DNA from: Arthrobacter sp. PAMC25564
GTDB taxonomy: Bacteria > Actinomycetota > Actinomycetes > Actinomycetales > Micrococcaceae
Direction of reading: 5' to 3'
Assembly: GCF_004798705.1 (NCBI RefSeq)
Contig: NZ_CP039290.1
Span: forward strand, 1,984,001-2,048,000
DNA length: 64,000 nucleotides
Shown: piece after piece, positions 51,904 through 59,281 of the stretch
Layout of the letters: the number at the start of each line of letters is the position of its first letter
Position numbering within the stretch: the first letter of the stretch is position 1
Made by a program: the position numbers and the translations under genes
The notes under the pieces: generated by a model
Told to the model about the DNA's origin: nothing
The model's database searches: none
Seen by the model: the letters and a program-made list of their open reading frames with translations, nothing else

Positions 51904-51989
51904 GCAAAACGCCCCCGCACAGGCCGGGGGTCTGGTGCGGGGGCGTTCACGTGCGGTTCCGCCGTCATTGGGGGGGGATACGGCGGGAC
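51904..51989 (-). ncRNA. C-rich-loop sRNA candidate 2
   Basis: Minus strand: -35 TTGACT (52019-52024), 17-nt spacer, -10 TAGGCT (51996-52001), predicted start near 51989. It would fold CCGCCGT / ACGGCGG (perfect 7 bp) around ATCCCCCCCCAATG, then the terminator AACGCCCCCGCAC / GTGCGGGGGCGTT (51908-51947) and TTTTG. Length, order and C-rich loop match candidate 1 at 49960-50045, and each precedes a copy of the same small gene. Confidence 0.65.
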
Positions 51990-52024
51990 TCGATGAGCCT
52001 AGGTTTATGCATTGTGCAAGTCAA

Positions 52025-52360
52025 ATACATTCATTGCTAGCACGTAATCTTGCGGTTAGCCCGACAATAGGATTGTGGCTCCGGGCAACCATATCGTGGG
52101 TCACTCCTCATCGGCGGCATGCCGTAGCCCGCAGAGACTGGCCCCATAGGCGCAACCGCTTTCGAGCCAGCGTCGCACTCTCCAAGTGGCCGACCGCGGA
52201 TGCTCCGATCATTCATGTGGGCATTTCAGTTGGTTCGGTTAACCGGTCGTTACCGGACTTGTCCGGCGAGCCTCCTACGGAAATTACCGCGACTTACCGC
52301 AAGTTCCGTCATAGTGCTGAGCTGATCCCAAGATCCACAGGTTTCGTCTGAATATGGAGC
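52025..52360. other. Gene-free stretch
   Basis: Between the sRNA promoter and the lipoprotein promoter no reading frame with coding character and no strong hairpin is seen on either strand. Confidence 0.6.
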
Positions 52361-52372
52361 TACTATCGGGCG
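52361..52372 (+). promoter_or_regulatory. -10 box of the leaderless prophage lipoprotein
   Basis: TACTAT (52361-52366) ends 6 nt before ATG 52373. Confidence 0.55.
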
Positions 52373-52909
52373 ATGAAACCAATTTGTGGCGCTGCCAGCG
52401 GTGCACTGCTGGCAATTGCGTTGGCCGGCTGTAGCTCGGCCGCGGCGGCGACTGACCAAACGGGAACGGCGAGCAGTACGCCTGCGCCCAAACCAACGAC
52501 GTACTTCGGGCAGACCGCGTCCGCTATCGCTGCCCTGGTCCCGGGCTGCAGCGCCATCCAGGCGGGCGATGTGGGCCAGGGTGGCCCGGGGATGGCCTCC
52601 ACGGCGTCCTGCGTGATCGGAGGCCGCACCGTGGACTTCTATAGCTGGAGTGATGCCAACGCCTCTGCGGAGGTCGCCGGCGTCGTGCGGGCCGACGAGG
52701 ACGAGGTCTACTATGCTGCCGGGGCTGGCTGGACGGCTCACGTTCGGCGTGACATGACGTTCCACTGGCAGCTAACGAATGACGCCGGGAATCTCACCCA
52801 GTACGCCGTCGAGGATCACGTAGACCCGATCCCGGACCTTCCTGGGGAAAAGTTGACGTCCGAGCAGATCGCCGCCGCTTTGGCCGGATCCGTGGAGCAC
52901 ATCAGCTAG
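52373..52909 (+). CDS. Prophage-encoded lipoprotein
   Basis: 178 residues: lipoprotein signal (MKPICGAASGALLAIALAGC, lipobox LAGC with Cys20), Thr/Pro-rich linker to about 44, then a soluble domain with two Cys (VPGCSAIQAG, TASCVIGG) likely disulfide-bonded. No family recognised. Surface lipoproteins on prophages often block superinfection or change the host surface; here that is inference. Closed by a terminator. Confidence 0.75.
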   Translation: MKPICGAASGALLAIALAGCSSAAAATDQTGTASSTPAPKPTTYFGQTASAIAALVPGCSAIQAGDVGQGGPGMASTASCVIGGRTVDFYSWSDANASAEVAGVVRADEDEVYYAAGAGWTAHVRRDMTFHWQLTNDAGNLTQYAVEDHVDPIPDLPGEKLTSEQIAAALAGSVEHIS

Positions 52910-52910
52910 C

Positions 52911-52950
52911 GGAACTGCCCCGCCGCCCAAACAGGGAGCGGGGCAGTTCC
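52911..52950. terminator. Terminator between lipoprotein and DUF218 genes
   Basis: GGAACTGCCCCGC and GCGGGGCAGTTCC form a perfect 13-bp stem with a 14-nt loop. Placed between convergent genes, it can serve both. Confidence 0.85.
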
Positions 52951-52999
52951 GTTACGTCACTAAGCCGGTCTATGCCGCCAGACGCCGATGGTCCGCCAG

Positions 53000-53611
53000 T
53001 CAACAGCCTTCGCGGAGTGCCACTTTCACGAAGGCCGCTGTTTGGTAGGCGTACTGGTAGACCCAGGACGCTTCTGGCTTCGTGAACGAGACCAGCGGCA
53101 ATTTCTGCTGAAAAGCAACCATGCTCAGGTCGCCCTCGTAGCAGCGCTGCACGATCACCCGGGCCCGAGTGATGTGAAATTGCGCAGTGAGCACATCCGC
53201 GCTCTTCCACCCATTTTCTTGCGAGAGGCTCTGGAGTGCCCGAGCTTCTCCTTGCGTGGTGAAGGGCTCGGGGTGGAAACAGATAATCCGGTAGGTGCGC
53301 CGTTCATTACAAAGGGCCAGGCTCGGCAATCCCCGCTTGTCCAGCGGGACAGATACTGCGAGGGTGCCGGCGTAACCTTGGTCCATCAACCGCTCGGCAT
53401 ACGTCATGCGGCTGTCCGGAGGCCCCAAGACGAAAAGCACATCCGCATGTTTCGGAGCATCGCTGGCCGGTGCAACGTATAGGAACACGCCAGCTGCTGC
53501 CCACAACAGCAATAGTGATACGGCGAGCCAAGCAATGGTTGTGCCGGGGCCCTTGCGGCGTTGACGGGGGGCTGCCGCTTTCGTCTCAGGGATGCAGGTC
53601 GTAGTGGTCAT
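53000..53611 (-). CDS. DUF218/YdcF-like membrane-anchored protein
   Basis: 203 residues: one N-terminal membrane segment (TTIAWLAVSLLLLWAAAGVFLYV, about 25-47) and a DUF218 domain (HADVLFVLGPPDSRMTYAERLM, PFTTQGEARALQSLSQENGW, TAQFHITRARVIVQRCY). DUF218 proteins (SanA/ElyC/YdcF) work in cell-envelope polysaccharide metabolism. AGAGGA precedes the ATG. It lies near an acyltransferase gene, suggesting a pair that alters the host envelope. Confidence 0.82.
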   Translation of the reverse strand: MTTTTCIPETKAAAPRQRRKGPGTTIAWLAVSLLLLWAAAGVFLYVAPASDAPKHADVLFVLGPPDSRMTYAERLMDQGYAGTLAVSVPLDKRGLPSLALCNERRTYRIICFHPEPFTTQGEARALQSLSQENGWKSADVLTAQFHITRARVIVQRCYEGDLSMVAFQQKLPLVSFTKPEASWVYQYAYQTAAFVKVALREGC

Positions 53612-53917
53612 GCTGTCCTCTGGCGCTCAGTAGATGGGAGGCACCGTTGCACGCTCAACCAGAATTCTATCTCCCACAACCAGACCACCCCCAGATGGGT
53701 CATTCCTGTGCCCGTCGCGGAAGCCCGCCATGGTCCCGTGGCCCAGGACGTCCACTAGCGAGATTTGGGTACGACAAGCGTCCCGTCCAATGACCCGGGC
53801 TCAAGGGAAGGGAAACTCAGCTACGTTACTTAACCGGTCTTTCGGGCCGCTGGGACCTTGGTGATCGGATATAATCAAGCGAGCGGCCGGGGGTCGCACT
53901 TCACTTGGGGGGATCTC
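53612..53917. other. Intergenic stretch with acyltransferase promoter
   Basis: No gene is supported here. TATAAT at 53870-53875 is a consensus -10 for the acyltransferase gene; no convincing -35 is seen at 16-18 nt. The leader is about 40 nt and contains the GGGGGGAT ribosome site. Confidence 0.5.
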
Positions 53918-54976
53918 TTGACTACATTCGCGACTTTCGACGCTGCCCAAAATCGGGAAAGACATTCTGCGCTACCGCCCCGTTTGCCGTCTTTGACCTC
54001 ACTCCGCGGCTTTGCAGCCGTGTTCGTGTTCGTTTTCCACTTGAACAGTGTTGGTATCATCAGCTTCGCGCCGGCCAAGCTGGGCTACTCCGGTGTGGCG
54101 TTCTTCTTCGTACTGTCAGGTTTCCTGTTGGCGTGGACCGACCGTCAGGGGCAAGGAGCTTCAAAGTTCTACTTGCGACGCTTCGCACGCGTCTACCCCT
54201 CACATCTGGTCGTGATGCTGGTAGCGCTCTGCCTCCCCACCGGGGTAGGCGAGAGCGGGCCGCTTCCGACGCTTATGAACGTGCTTCTGGTGCAGGCATG
54301 GGCCCCGGACTTCGCGTATACATACTCCGTGAACGGTGTGGCTTGGTCGCTTTCCTGCGAGGTTCTTTTCTACCTATTGTTCCCGTTCATTGTCGCGGCG
54401 CTTCGTGGCCTGTCGGTCCGGGTTCTCGTGGTCGTGGGATTCGGGCTGTTCGCCGTCGTTTCCTCCGCGGTCCTAGCGACGACGATGTTTGACGCCGGTC
54501 CTGCTGTCGAGGCCATCCGGTACACGAACCCGCTCGTGCGTCTGCCCGAGTTTGTCCTCGGCGTGTGCGCTGCCCTGGCAATGCGGTCAGGCTGGGTCCC
54601 CAAGATGTGGCACGGCGCGGTCCTGCTTGCCGTCGCAGGGGTTGGTTTCGTTGCCGTCTCCGACAAGCCAGCCGGCGATGTTTGGGGCACGCTGATCTTC
54701 CTCGCAGTGATTGTTGGGGCCGCCCAGGCGGACTGCACACGTCCCGTAAGGATTATGCAGGCGAAACCACTCATCTATGCCGGCGAGGTGTCTTTCGGCT
54801 TCTACTTAGTGCACCAGCTCGTGATTGTTCACAGCGTCCACTTGCTGGGGACTAGCGCCGCTGTCGGCGCCCTAGCCTTCCTTGCCTCCGTACTATGCGC
54901 GATTGCCCTCCACCACGGAGTGGAGAGGCCCGCCAACAAGGCACTGCTCTCACGATTCGGGGGCCGGCGCGCCTAG
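53918..54976 (+). CDS. Acyltransferase family 3 membrane protein (OafA-like)
   Basis: 352 residues from TTG 53918, chosen because GGGGGGAT lies 5-12 nt upstream and the TATAAT promoter is inside the longer frame. About 10 membrane segments. Signature LTSLRGFAAVFVFVFHL (R-x10-H), GVAFFFVLSGFLLAW, FYLRRFARVYP, and VNGVAWSLSCEVLFYLLFP. Such enzymes O-acylate cell-surface glycans. In a prophage this is a classic lysogenic-conversion function that can block related phages by altering the receptor. Confidence 0.9.
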   Translation: MTTFATFDAAQNRERHSALPPRLPSLTSLRGFAAVFVFVFHLNSVGIISFAPAKLGYSGVAFFFVLSGFLLAWTDRQGQGASKFYLRRFARVYPSHLVVMLVALCLPTGVGESGPLPTLMNVLLVQAWAPDFAYTYSVNGVAWSLSCEVLFYLLFPFIVAALRGLSVRVLVVVGFGLFAVVSSAVLATTMFDAGPAVEAIRYTNPLVRLPEFVLGVCAALAMRSGWVPKMWHGAVLLAVAGVGFVAVSDKPAGDVWGTLIFLAVIVGAAQADCTRPVRIMQAKPLIYAGEVSFGFYLVHQLVIVHSVHLLGTSAAVGALAFLASVLCAIALHHGVERPANKALLSRFGGRRA

Positions 54977-54991
54977 GTGACGAGTTGACGC

Positions 54992-55031
54992 GGGTGGCCC
55001 GCAATGAATTCTTTCATCGCGGGCCACCCTG
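54992..55031. terminator. Bidirectional terminator
   Basis: GGGTGGCCCGC and GCGGGCCACCC form a perfect 11-bp stem, with an inner ATGAA/TTCAT stem. It lies between the convergent acyltransferase and tail deacetylase genes. Confidence 0.8.
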
Positions 55032-55039
55032 CCCGTTAA

Positions 55040-56359
55040 CTATCCGAGCGAACCCTGTTCAATGGGACGGATGTCCACATGGTCAACATGGAGTGTTCCG
55101 CCTCTGGTTGCGCCGGGGGCATTCAGGAACCCGAGCCACCCGAAGCGAGCCCCTGCCGGGACTGTCACATCAATCTGGAACCGCGCCCACACGCCGATTG
55201 CGGAGAGCGTCGGGTACAGCGTCTGCGAAGACAGGACTGTTTCGTCCGCGTTCCGGTATTTCATCTGCACACCGAAGTCGTTGGTCGTGAGAACGGCCCC
55301 GGTGTCCTGCTTTACGCGGCCGGAGATGCGCCACGTTCCGGGGCTGACCTGTACAGCCTGTGACACCTGAGCGGTGTCAGGGTTCGTGGCGGTCAACGCA
55401 GCGGCATAGGCGCCTGAGAGGCCAACATCGGGGGTGACCGACACCCGGCCTGTGGTTGCCGCGCCGGTCTTGGTTGGAAGCCAGTTGGGCAGCCCGGCAA
55501 CCTCGAAGGACGGGTCCGCGACTCGGGACTCCTGTCCAAACACGTCACGGGGCAGCACGCATGGGACGTTCAAGTCGTAGGCCACCTGGGCGATGGACTG
55601 ATACTGCGCCTTTGTCATCGTCCCCGATTGGTCCGTCCAGTGCGTATAGAAGCTGACGATGATCGGCGAATAAGCGGCCATGCGGATCAGCTCCTTCGCC
55701 CGGTCAAGGTTCAACGGGTTGTCGAGATCAAGCCTGTAGAACCATGGGAACGTATCGCCGAGCTGGTAGAGCAGAGGAAGGTCTGTCGTTGCCGAGCACG
55801 TCATCGCCCATGAACGAAACCGGGTGTACAGTTCCTGGTTTGATGCTGCATTCCACGCCCCGAATGGGTACACGAACGTTGAGGGCCAGCGGCCGGTGAG
55901 GTTGAATATGAATTGCGAGCAGGTATCGGTCTCGGTCTGTCGGGCGGCGGCAGAGATGCCGGTATAGTTCGCGTGCGTGGTCGTGTGGTTGGCAATCTCA
56001 TGGCCGCGCTTGTGGTAATCGAGGATCTGAGCGGATGTGAGGCGGTCTGTCTGATCAACCCAGGATGACGTGATGGCCAGCGTGATCTTCTGCCCCAATG
56101 CCTCATGCAGGGCAACGAGTTCGACGTTCTGCGCCCGGTTGTCATCGAGGCTGAACATGACCGCCCCACGGCCAGCCCTTGGCCTCTCCTTCTCGTAAGC
56201 GTCAGCGGCGTAGGGCAAGGACTTCCACGCCGTGGACCCGTCACCGATCTTGTGTTTACCCGTCCCGGTTTCATAGCCCGCTTCACCAGCGGCGAGAACT
56301 GGGTTGCTCGCAATCCAAGCTGCGTAATTGTCCCTGCGGTGTTGAATTCGGTTCGTCAT
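55040..56359 (-). CDS. Phage tail protein with polysaccharide deacetylase domain
   Basis: 439 residues in three parts. Residues 1-50 (RIQHRRDNYAAWIASNPVL, GEAGYETGTGKHKIGDGSTAW) are the short repeat found at the start of many tail fibres. Residues about 65-265 are a NodB-type deacetylase: VMFSLDDNRAQN (paired Asp) and GHEIANHTTTHANY (metal His pair). Residues 280-430 form a beta-rich carbohydrate-binding-like module. It probably trims a host surface polysaccharide or binds the receptor. Overlaps the next gene upstream by 4 nt. Confidence 0.88.
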   Translation of the reverse strand: MTNRIQHRRDNYAAWIASNPVLAAGEAGYETGTGKHKIGDGSTAWKSLPYAADAYEKERPRAGRGAVMFSLDDNRAQNVELVALHEALGQKITLAITSSWVDQTDRLTSAQILDYHKRGHEIANHTTTHANYTGISAAARQTETDTCSQFIFNLTGRWPSTFVYPFGAWNAASNQELYTRFRSWAMTCSATTDLPLLYQLGDTFPWFYRLDLDNPLNLDRAKELIRMAAYSPIIVSFYTHWTDQSGTMTKAQYQSIAQVAYDLNVPCVLPRDVFGQESRVADPSFEVAGLPNWLPTKTGAATTGRVSVTPDVGLSGAYAAALTATNPDTAQVSQAVQVSPGTWRISGRVKQDTGAVLTTNDFGVQMKYRNADETVLSSQTLYPTLSAIGVWARFQIDVTVPAGARFGWLGFLNAPGATRGGTLHVDHVDIRPIEQGSLG

Positions 56360-57057
56360 ACTGCAGCGCTCCCGCCGTCTAGGTTGAATGTGTTGGTGTA
56401 GATCGAGGTGGCGTTTCCGCCGTCTATCAGGAGTGTCCCGAGTGGGGCATAGGTGTCATTTAGTGCCGTTTTCGTTGCGGTCCCGGCCCCGTTGATGGCG
56501 GCGGCAATGGCGGCGTCTGCGGGTGCTGCCACGAGTGCGGCGGCGGCTGCTGCTGCACTGGCACTTGTGGCCGCTGCTGTGGCCGCGCTGGTGGCGCTGG
56601 TGGCTGCGGTCCCGGCAGATGCTACAGCCGCGCTCAGTGAGGCGTTGGCGGCTGCTGCTGCCTCAGTCCCAGCTGTGGCGACCGCCCCGGCGATGGCTGC
56701 TGTCGTGACAGCAGCGGCGTTAGTTGCTGCGGTGGCTGCGGATCCGCTCGCGGCTTCGGCGGCCGCACGTGCCGCTACAGCCTCATTGCGGAGACCGTCG
56801 TAGGAGTAGAAGAACCCCTCATACGGCCCGGACTTCCACTTGACCTTGGGAATCGTGGCGATGAACGGGTTTGTGGCGCCGATCCCGTTGGACTTCAACG
56901 GGTTGGTCATCGGCAGCCCGGACAGGTCCTTGATCGCGATAGGCGAGACAGATGCGAGGTCGGAAGGGTCATACAGGTAGACGGTTCCGGCCTTGACAAC
57001 ATTCATGGGGTTGTCGGGATCCACAACAATCTGGAGGGCAAACGGGTAATCAGTCAT
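56356..57057 (-). CDS. Ala-rich phage tail protein
   Basis: 233 residues. The first 90 are a folded head (FALQIVVDPDNPMNVVKAG, TNPFIATIPKVKWKSGPYEG) typical of short tail-fibre adaptors in actinophages. Residues 90-195 are almost only Ala, Thr, Ser and Val, expected to form a long coiled or collagen-like stalk. The end (LGTLLIDGGNATSIYTNTFN) matches the join to the next fibre protein. No enzymatic motif. Confidence 0.82.
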   Translation of the reverse strand: MTDYPFALQIVVDPDNPMNVVKAGTVYLYDPSDLASVSPIAIKDLSGLPMTNPLKSNGIGATNPFIATIPKVKWKSGPYEGFFYSYDGLRNEAVAARAAAEAASGSAATAATNAAAVTTAAIAGAVATAGTEAAAAANASLSAAVASAGTAATSATSAATAAATSASAAAAAAALVAAPADAAIAAAINGAGTATKTALNDTYAPLGTLLIDGGNATSIYTNTFNLDGGSAAV

Positions 57058-57319
57058 TGGTCAGATCCTTCTTGTCAGGTGCGAGCCACGGGGCGAACTG
57101 CCGGATGAGTCCATCGACGGCGGGCAGGGCCATGACGCGGGTGATGCCAGCCGCGACAGTCAGCGAGGTTGCCGCCCACTCCACGCCCGGATCGATCCCG
57201 GCAGCCTGGATGATGAGCGCCCATGCAGCAGCGAGTCCGACAAGGAACGCAAACGCGGTTCGGACAGTCGCACGCCACGGGTAGGCGGTCTGGGTTGATG
57301 CGTACAGGTGATCAGCCAT
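57050..57319 (-). CDS. Holin-like small membrane protein
   Basis: 89 residues with two hydrophobic segments (about 20-42, 48-68) and a charged C-terminus (APWLAPDKKDLTND). Its place right after the endolysin, with overlapping start and stop, makes holin the best call. Class II (two membrane segments) would fit. Confidence 0.75.
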   Translation of the reverse strand: MADHLYASTQTAYPWRATVRTAFAFLVGLAAAWALIIQAAGIDPGVEWAATSLTVAAGITRVMALPAVDGLIRQFAPWLAPDKKDLTND

Positions 57320-58095
57320 TACTTGCCTCCCGCAATGGCGGCGCGGGTTGCTTCTTCCTGTGCCCGGTTGTCCATGATGGTCCTGTCGGCGTTCTGGTTG
57401 TTCACGGCCTGCGTGAATACCTTCACCTCGTAGGCTTTGTCCTCGATCTTCTGTGCGAGCTCATTGAGGACCCATGCCGACTGCGCCCGAGCGTCCGCGA
57501 TGATGCGGCCCTCGGAGGTGTTCACGAGCCCCTGAATCGCTTCGAGGTCTTTCAGTTCAAGTGCCACGCCGGCCTCCTGTAAATGGTTGATGATGGCCGA
57601 AGCCGTGATTATGGCGCCTTGGGTGGTGCCGTAGAGGTAGGGGGTCGGGTCTACACGGCCACGCCAGCCGTCATTCTGATTGACATAGCCGACCGGGATA
57701 GCGCCGAGGTGCAAGTGCGGGGCGGTTGCTGCGCCGGAGTCACCTGACAGGCCGATGACCTGCCCCATACTCACGCGCTGCCCGGTGTAGACGTTCTGCT
57801 GGGAAAGGTGCAGATACTCGAAACGGATCCCGAGCTCGTCATTACGGAGCAGGATGGTATTCCCACCGCCGGTCAGCAGCGGGTGGTTGTTTCCGGGGCC
57901 GACGTACTCGATCACGCCGTCACAGACCGCCTCGACCGCATCGCCGATCCAGCAGCCGTAGTCAATGCCGTTATGCCCGAGCCACCCAAGAGAACGGTAA
58001 AAGCCCTGCGGGTATGCAACACCCTTGAAGTTGTAGAACTCCCGCGCCCAGTCCTGCGTGACCGGGCGCGACGTCGGGAGAGTGAATGCTGTCAT
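57319..58095 (-). CDS. Endolysin with M23 peptidase domain
   Basis: 258 residues from ATG 58095. Residues about 1-155 are an M23 metallopeptidase: GHNGIDYG (His and Asp zinc ligands) and PHLHLG. Residues 170-258 are helical (ELKDLEAIQGLVNTSEGR, QAVNNQNADRTIMDNRAQ) and probably a cell-wall or oligomerising part. It cleaves peptidoglycan peptides to release phage. Lies between the XhlA-like and holin genes. Confidence 0.9.
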   Translation of the reverse strand: MTAFTLPTSRPVTQDWAREFYNFKGVAYPQGFYRSLGWLGHNGIDYGCWIGDAVEAVCDGVIEYVGPGNNHPLLTGGGNTILLRNDELGIRFEYLHLSQQNVYTGQRVSMGQVIGLSGDSGAATAPHLHLGAIPVGYVNQNDGWRGRVDPTPYLYGTTQGAIITASAIINHLQEAGVALELKDLEAIQGLVNTSEGRIIADARAQSAWVLNELAQKIEDKAYEVKVFTQAVNNQNADRTIMDNRAQEEATRAAIAGGK

Positions 58096-58346
58096 TTGTT
58101 CACCACCGAACTGATAAATGGGATCGCCGCGGACGCTGCTGCGACGGCCGATGCCGCACCAGCCCACAGCTGCTTGGGCGTAACTGCCCTGCCGATCTTT
58201 TCCTCCATCAGCGCCTTGGACTGTTCCAGTGCGCGGATCCTTGTTTCGTGGTCTTTCTTGTCCTCGATAACGGCCTGTAGTCGCGTATCGATTCGCACCA
58301 ACAGTTCACGGTCAGTCAATAGGCCGGTGTGCTCTTCGCTGCTCAC
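58092..58346 (-). CDS. XhlA-like membrane protein of the lysis cassette
   Basis: 84 residues: an N-terminal amphipathic, coiled-coil part (LLVRIDTRLQAVIEDKKDHETRIRALEQ) and a single C-terminal membrane segment (AGAASAVAAASAAIPFISSVV). This is the layout of XhlA/haemolysin-type holin accessories. Overlaps endolysin and tail genes by 4 nt. Confidence 0.8.
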   Translation of the reverse strand: MSSEEHTGLLTDRELLVRIDTRLQAVIEDKKDHETRIRALEQSKALMEEKIGRAVTPKQLWAGAASAVAAASAAIPFISSVVNK

Positions 58347-59281
58347 CAGCCCACGGCCGTCCAGCTGAGGCGGTGGGTCCGGTCGGTAAGTAGTGCGCCG
58401 CCAGCTGCACAGACTTCATAGACGACGCTGGCCCTGTCGCCGCCGCCGCTGGAACCGTAGGCGCTGCCGCCAGCGGGGGTGATCGTGGTTCCGCGCCCAT
58501 TGGCGAAGTTGTCCCCGCTGGAAAGTTGCACACTGACCAGTCCGTTGGGGAATGGGCTTGGGAATACCAGCCGTGCCGCCCCGACGAAGTTTGTTGTCTG
58601 GACGACTGTCCCGGACTGCGTAAGAAACTGTGTGCCAGCCGGGGGAGTACCGCCGTCAAGAGTTGAGCCGACACTGAACAGGGGAACCTTGCCGATTTCG
58701 GAAGTCTTGACCCAGCCAACAGCGTCCATGGCGCCGAGCGAGAGAGCCCAGACGGTGCCGTTGATGTTTACCTCAGTGCCGACGCCGGTAAGGTACGTGC
58801 GCACCAAGTCATCCTTGGCGAACAGTCCACCGTTGCCGGTCCACACGCGCAGATCAATGATCCGCTGCGGCGCACTAAGACCACCAACCCACTTCACGAG
58901 CGCGAGGGGCTGGTCATCTTCCACGCCTGGGCCGATCTTGCGGGCCGCGGGGATCTCCGCAGAAGCACCGCCCGGGATTGCCACCAGTGCGGAGGGCCCA
59001 CCAAGTGCCGGCTGCCAGTTGCGGCGCACCGCGATCAAGTCCCAGCGAACGCCGGATGAGAGCGTAGTGCAGTTGACAACCTGGTCCGTGGCGGCGGTAT
59101 CCGTGACACCGAATCCGTGAGCCTTGCCAGCCGTCACGAGGACCGCGTACGGGATCGACGGGTGCGGCTTCACCTCGAAGTCGTGGATGCCGTAGACGCC
59201 ATAATCGGGGACGCCGCCCCGATTCTTGGCCCAGTCCGTTTCCGTCACTGTGCCGTCGTAAAAGACGCTGGTCAAAGCCAT
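58343..59281 (-). CDS. Phage tail/receptor-binding protein
   Basis: 312 residues. N-terminal part (SVFYDGTVTETDWAKN, YGVYGIHDFEVKPH, VVNCTTLSSGVRWDLIAVRR) is the baseplate-attachment fold shared by many actinophage tail proteins. The C-terminal third is Gly/Ser-rich and beta-structured (VSVQLSSGDNFANG), like a small receptor-binding knob. No enzymatic motif. Confidence 0.8.
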   Translation of the reverse strand: MALTSVFYDGTVTETDWAKNRGGVPDYGVYGIHDFEVKPHPSIPYAVLVTAGKAHGFGVTDTAATDQVVNCTTLSSGVRWDLIAVRRNWQPALGGPSALVAIPGGASAEIPAARKIGPGVEDDQPLALVKWVGGLSAPQRIIDLRVWTGNGGLFAKDDLVRTYLTGVGTEVNINGTVWALSLGAMDAVGWVKTSEIGKVPLFSVGSTLDGGTPPAGTQFLTQSGTVVQTTNFVGAARLVFPSPFPNGLVSVQLSSGDNFANGRGTTITPAGGSAYGSSGGGDRASVVYEVCAAGGALLTDRTHRLSWTAVGW

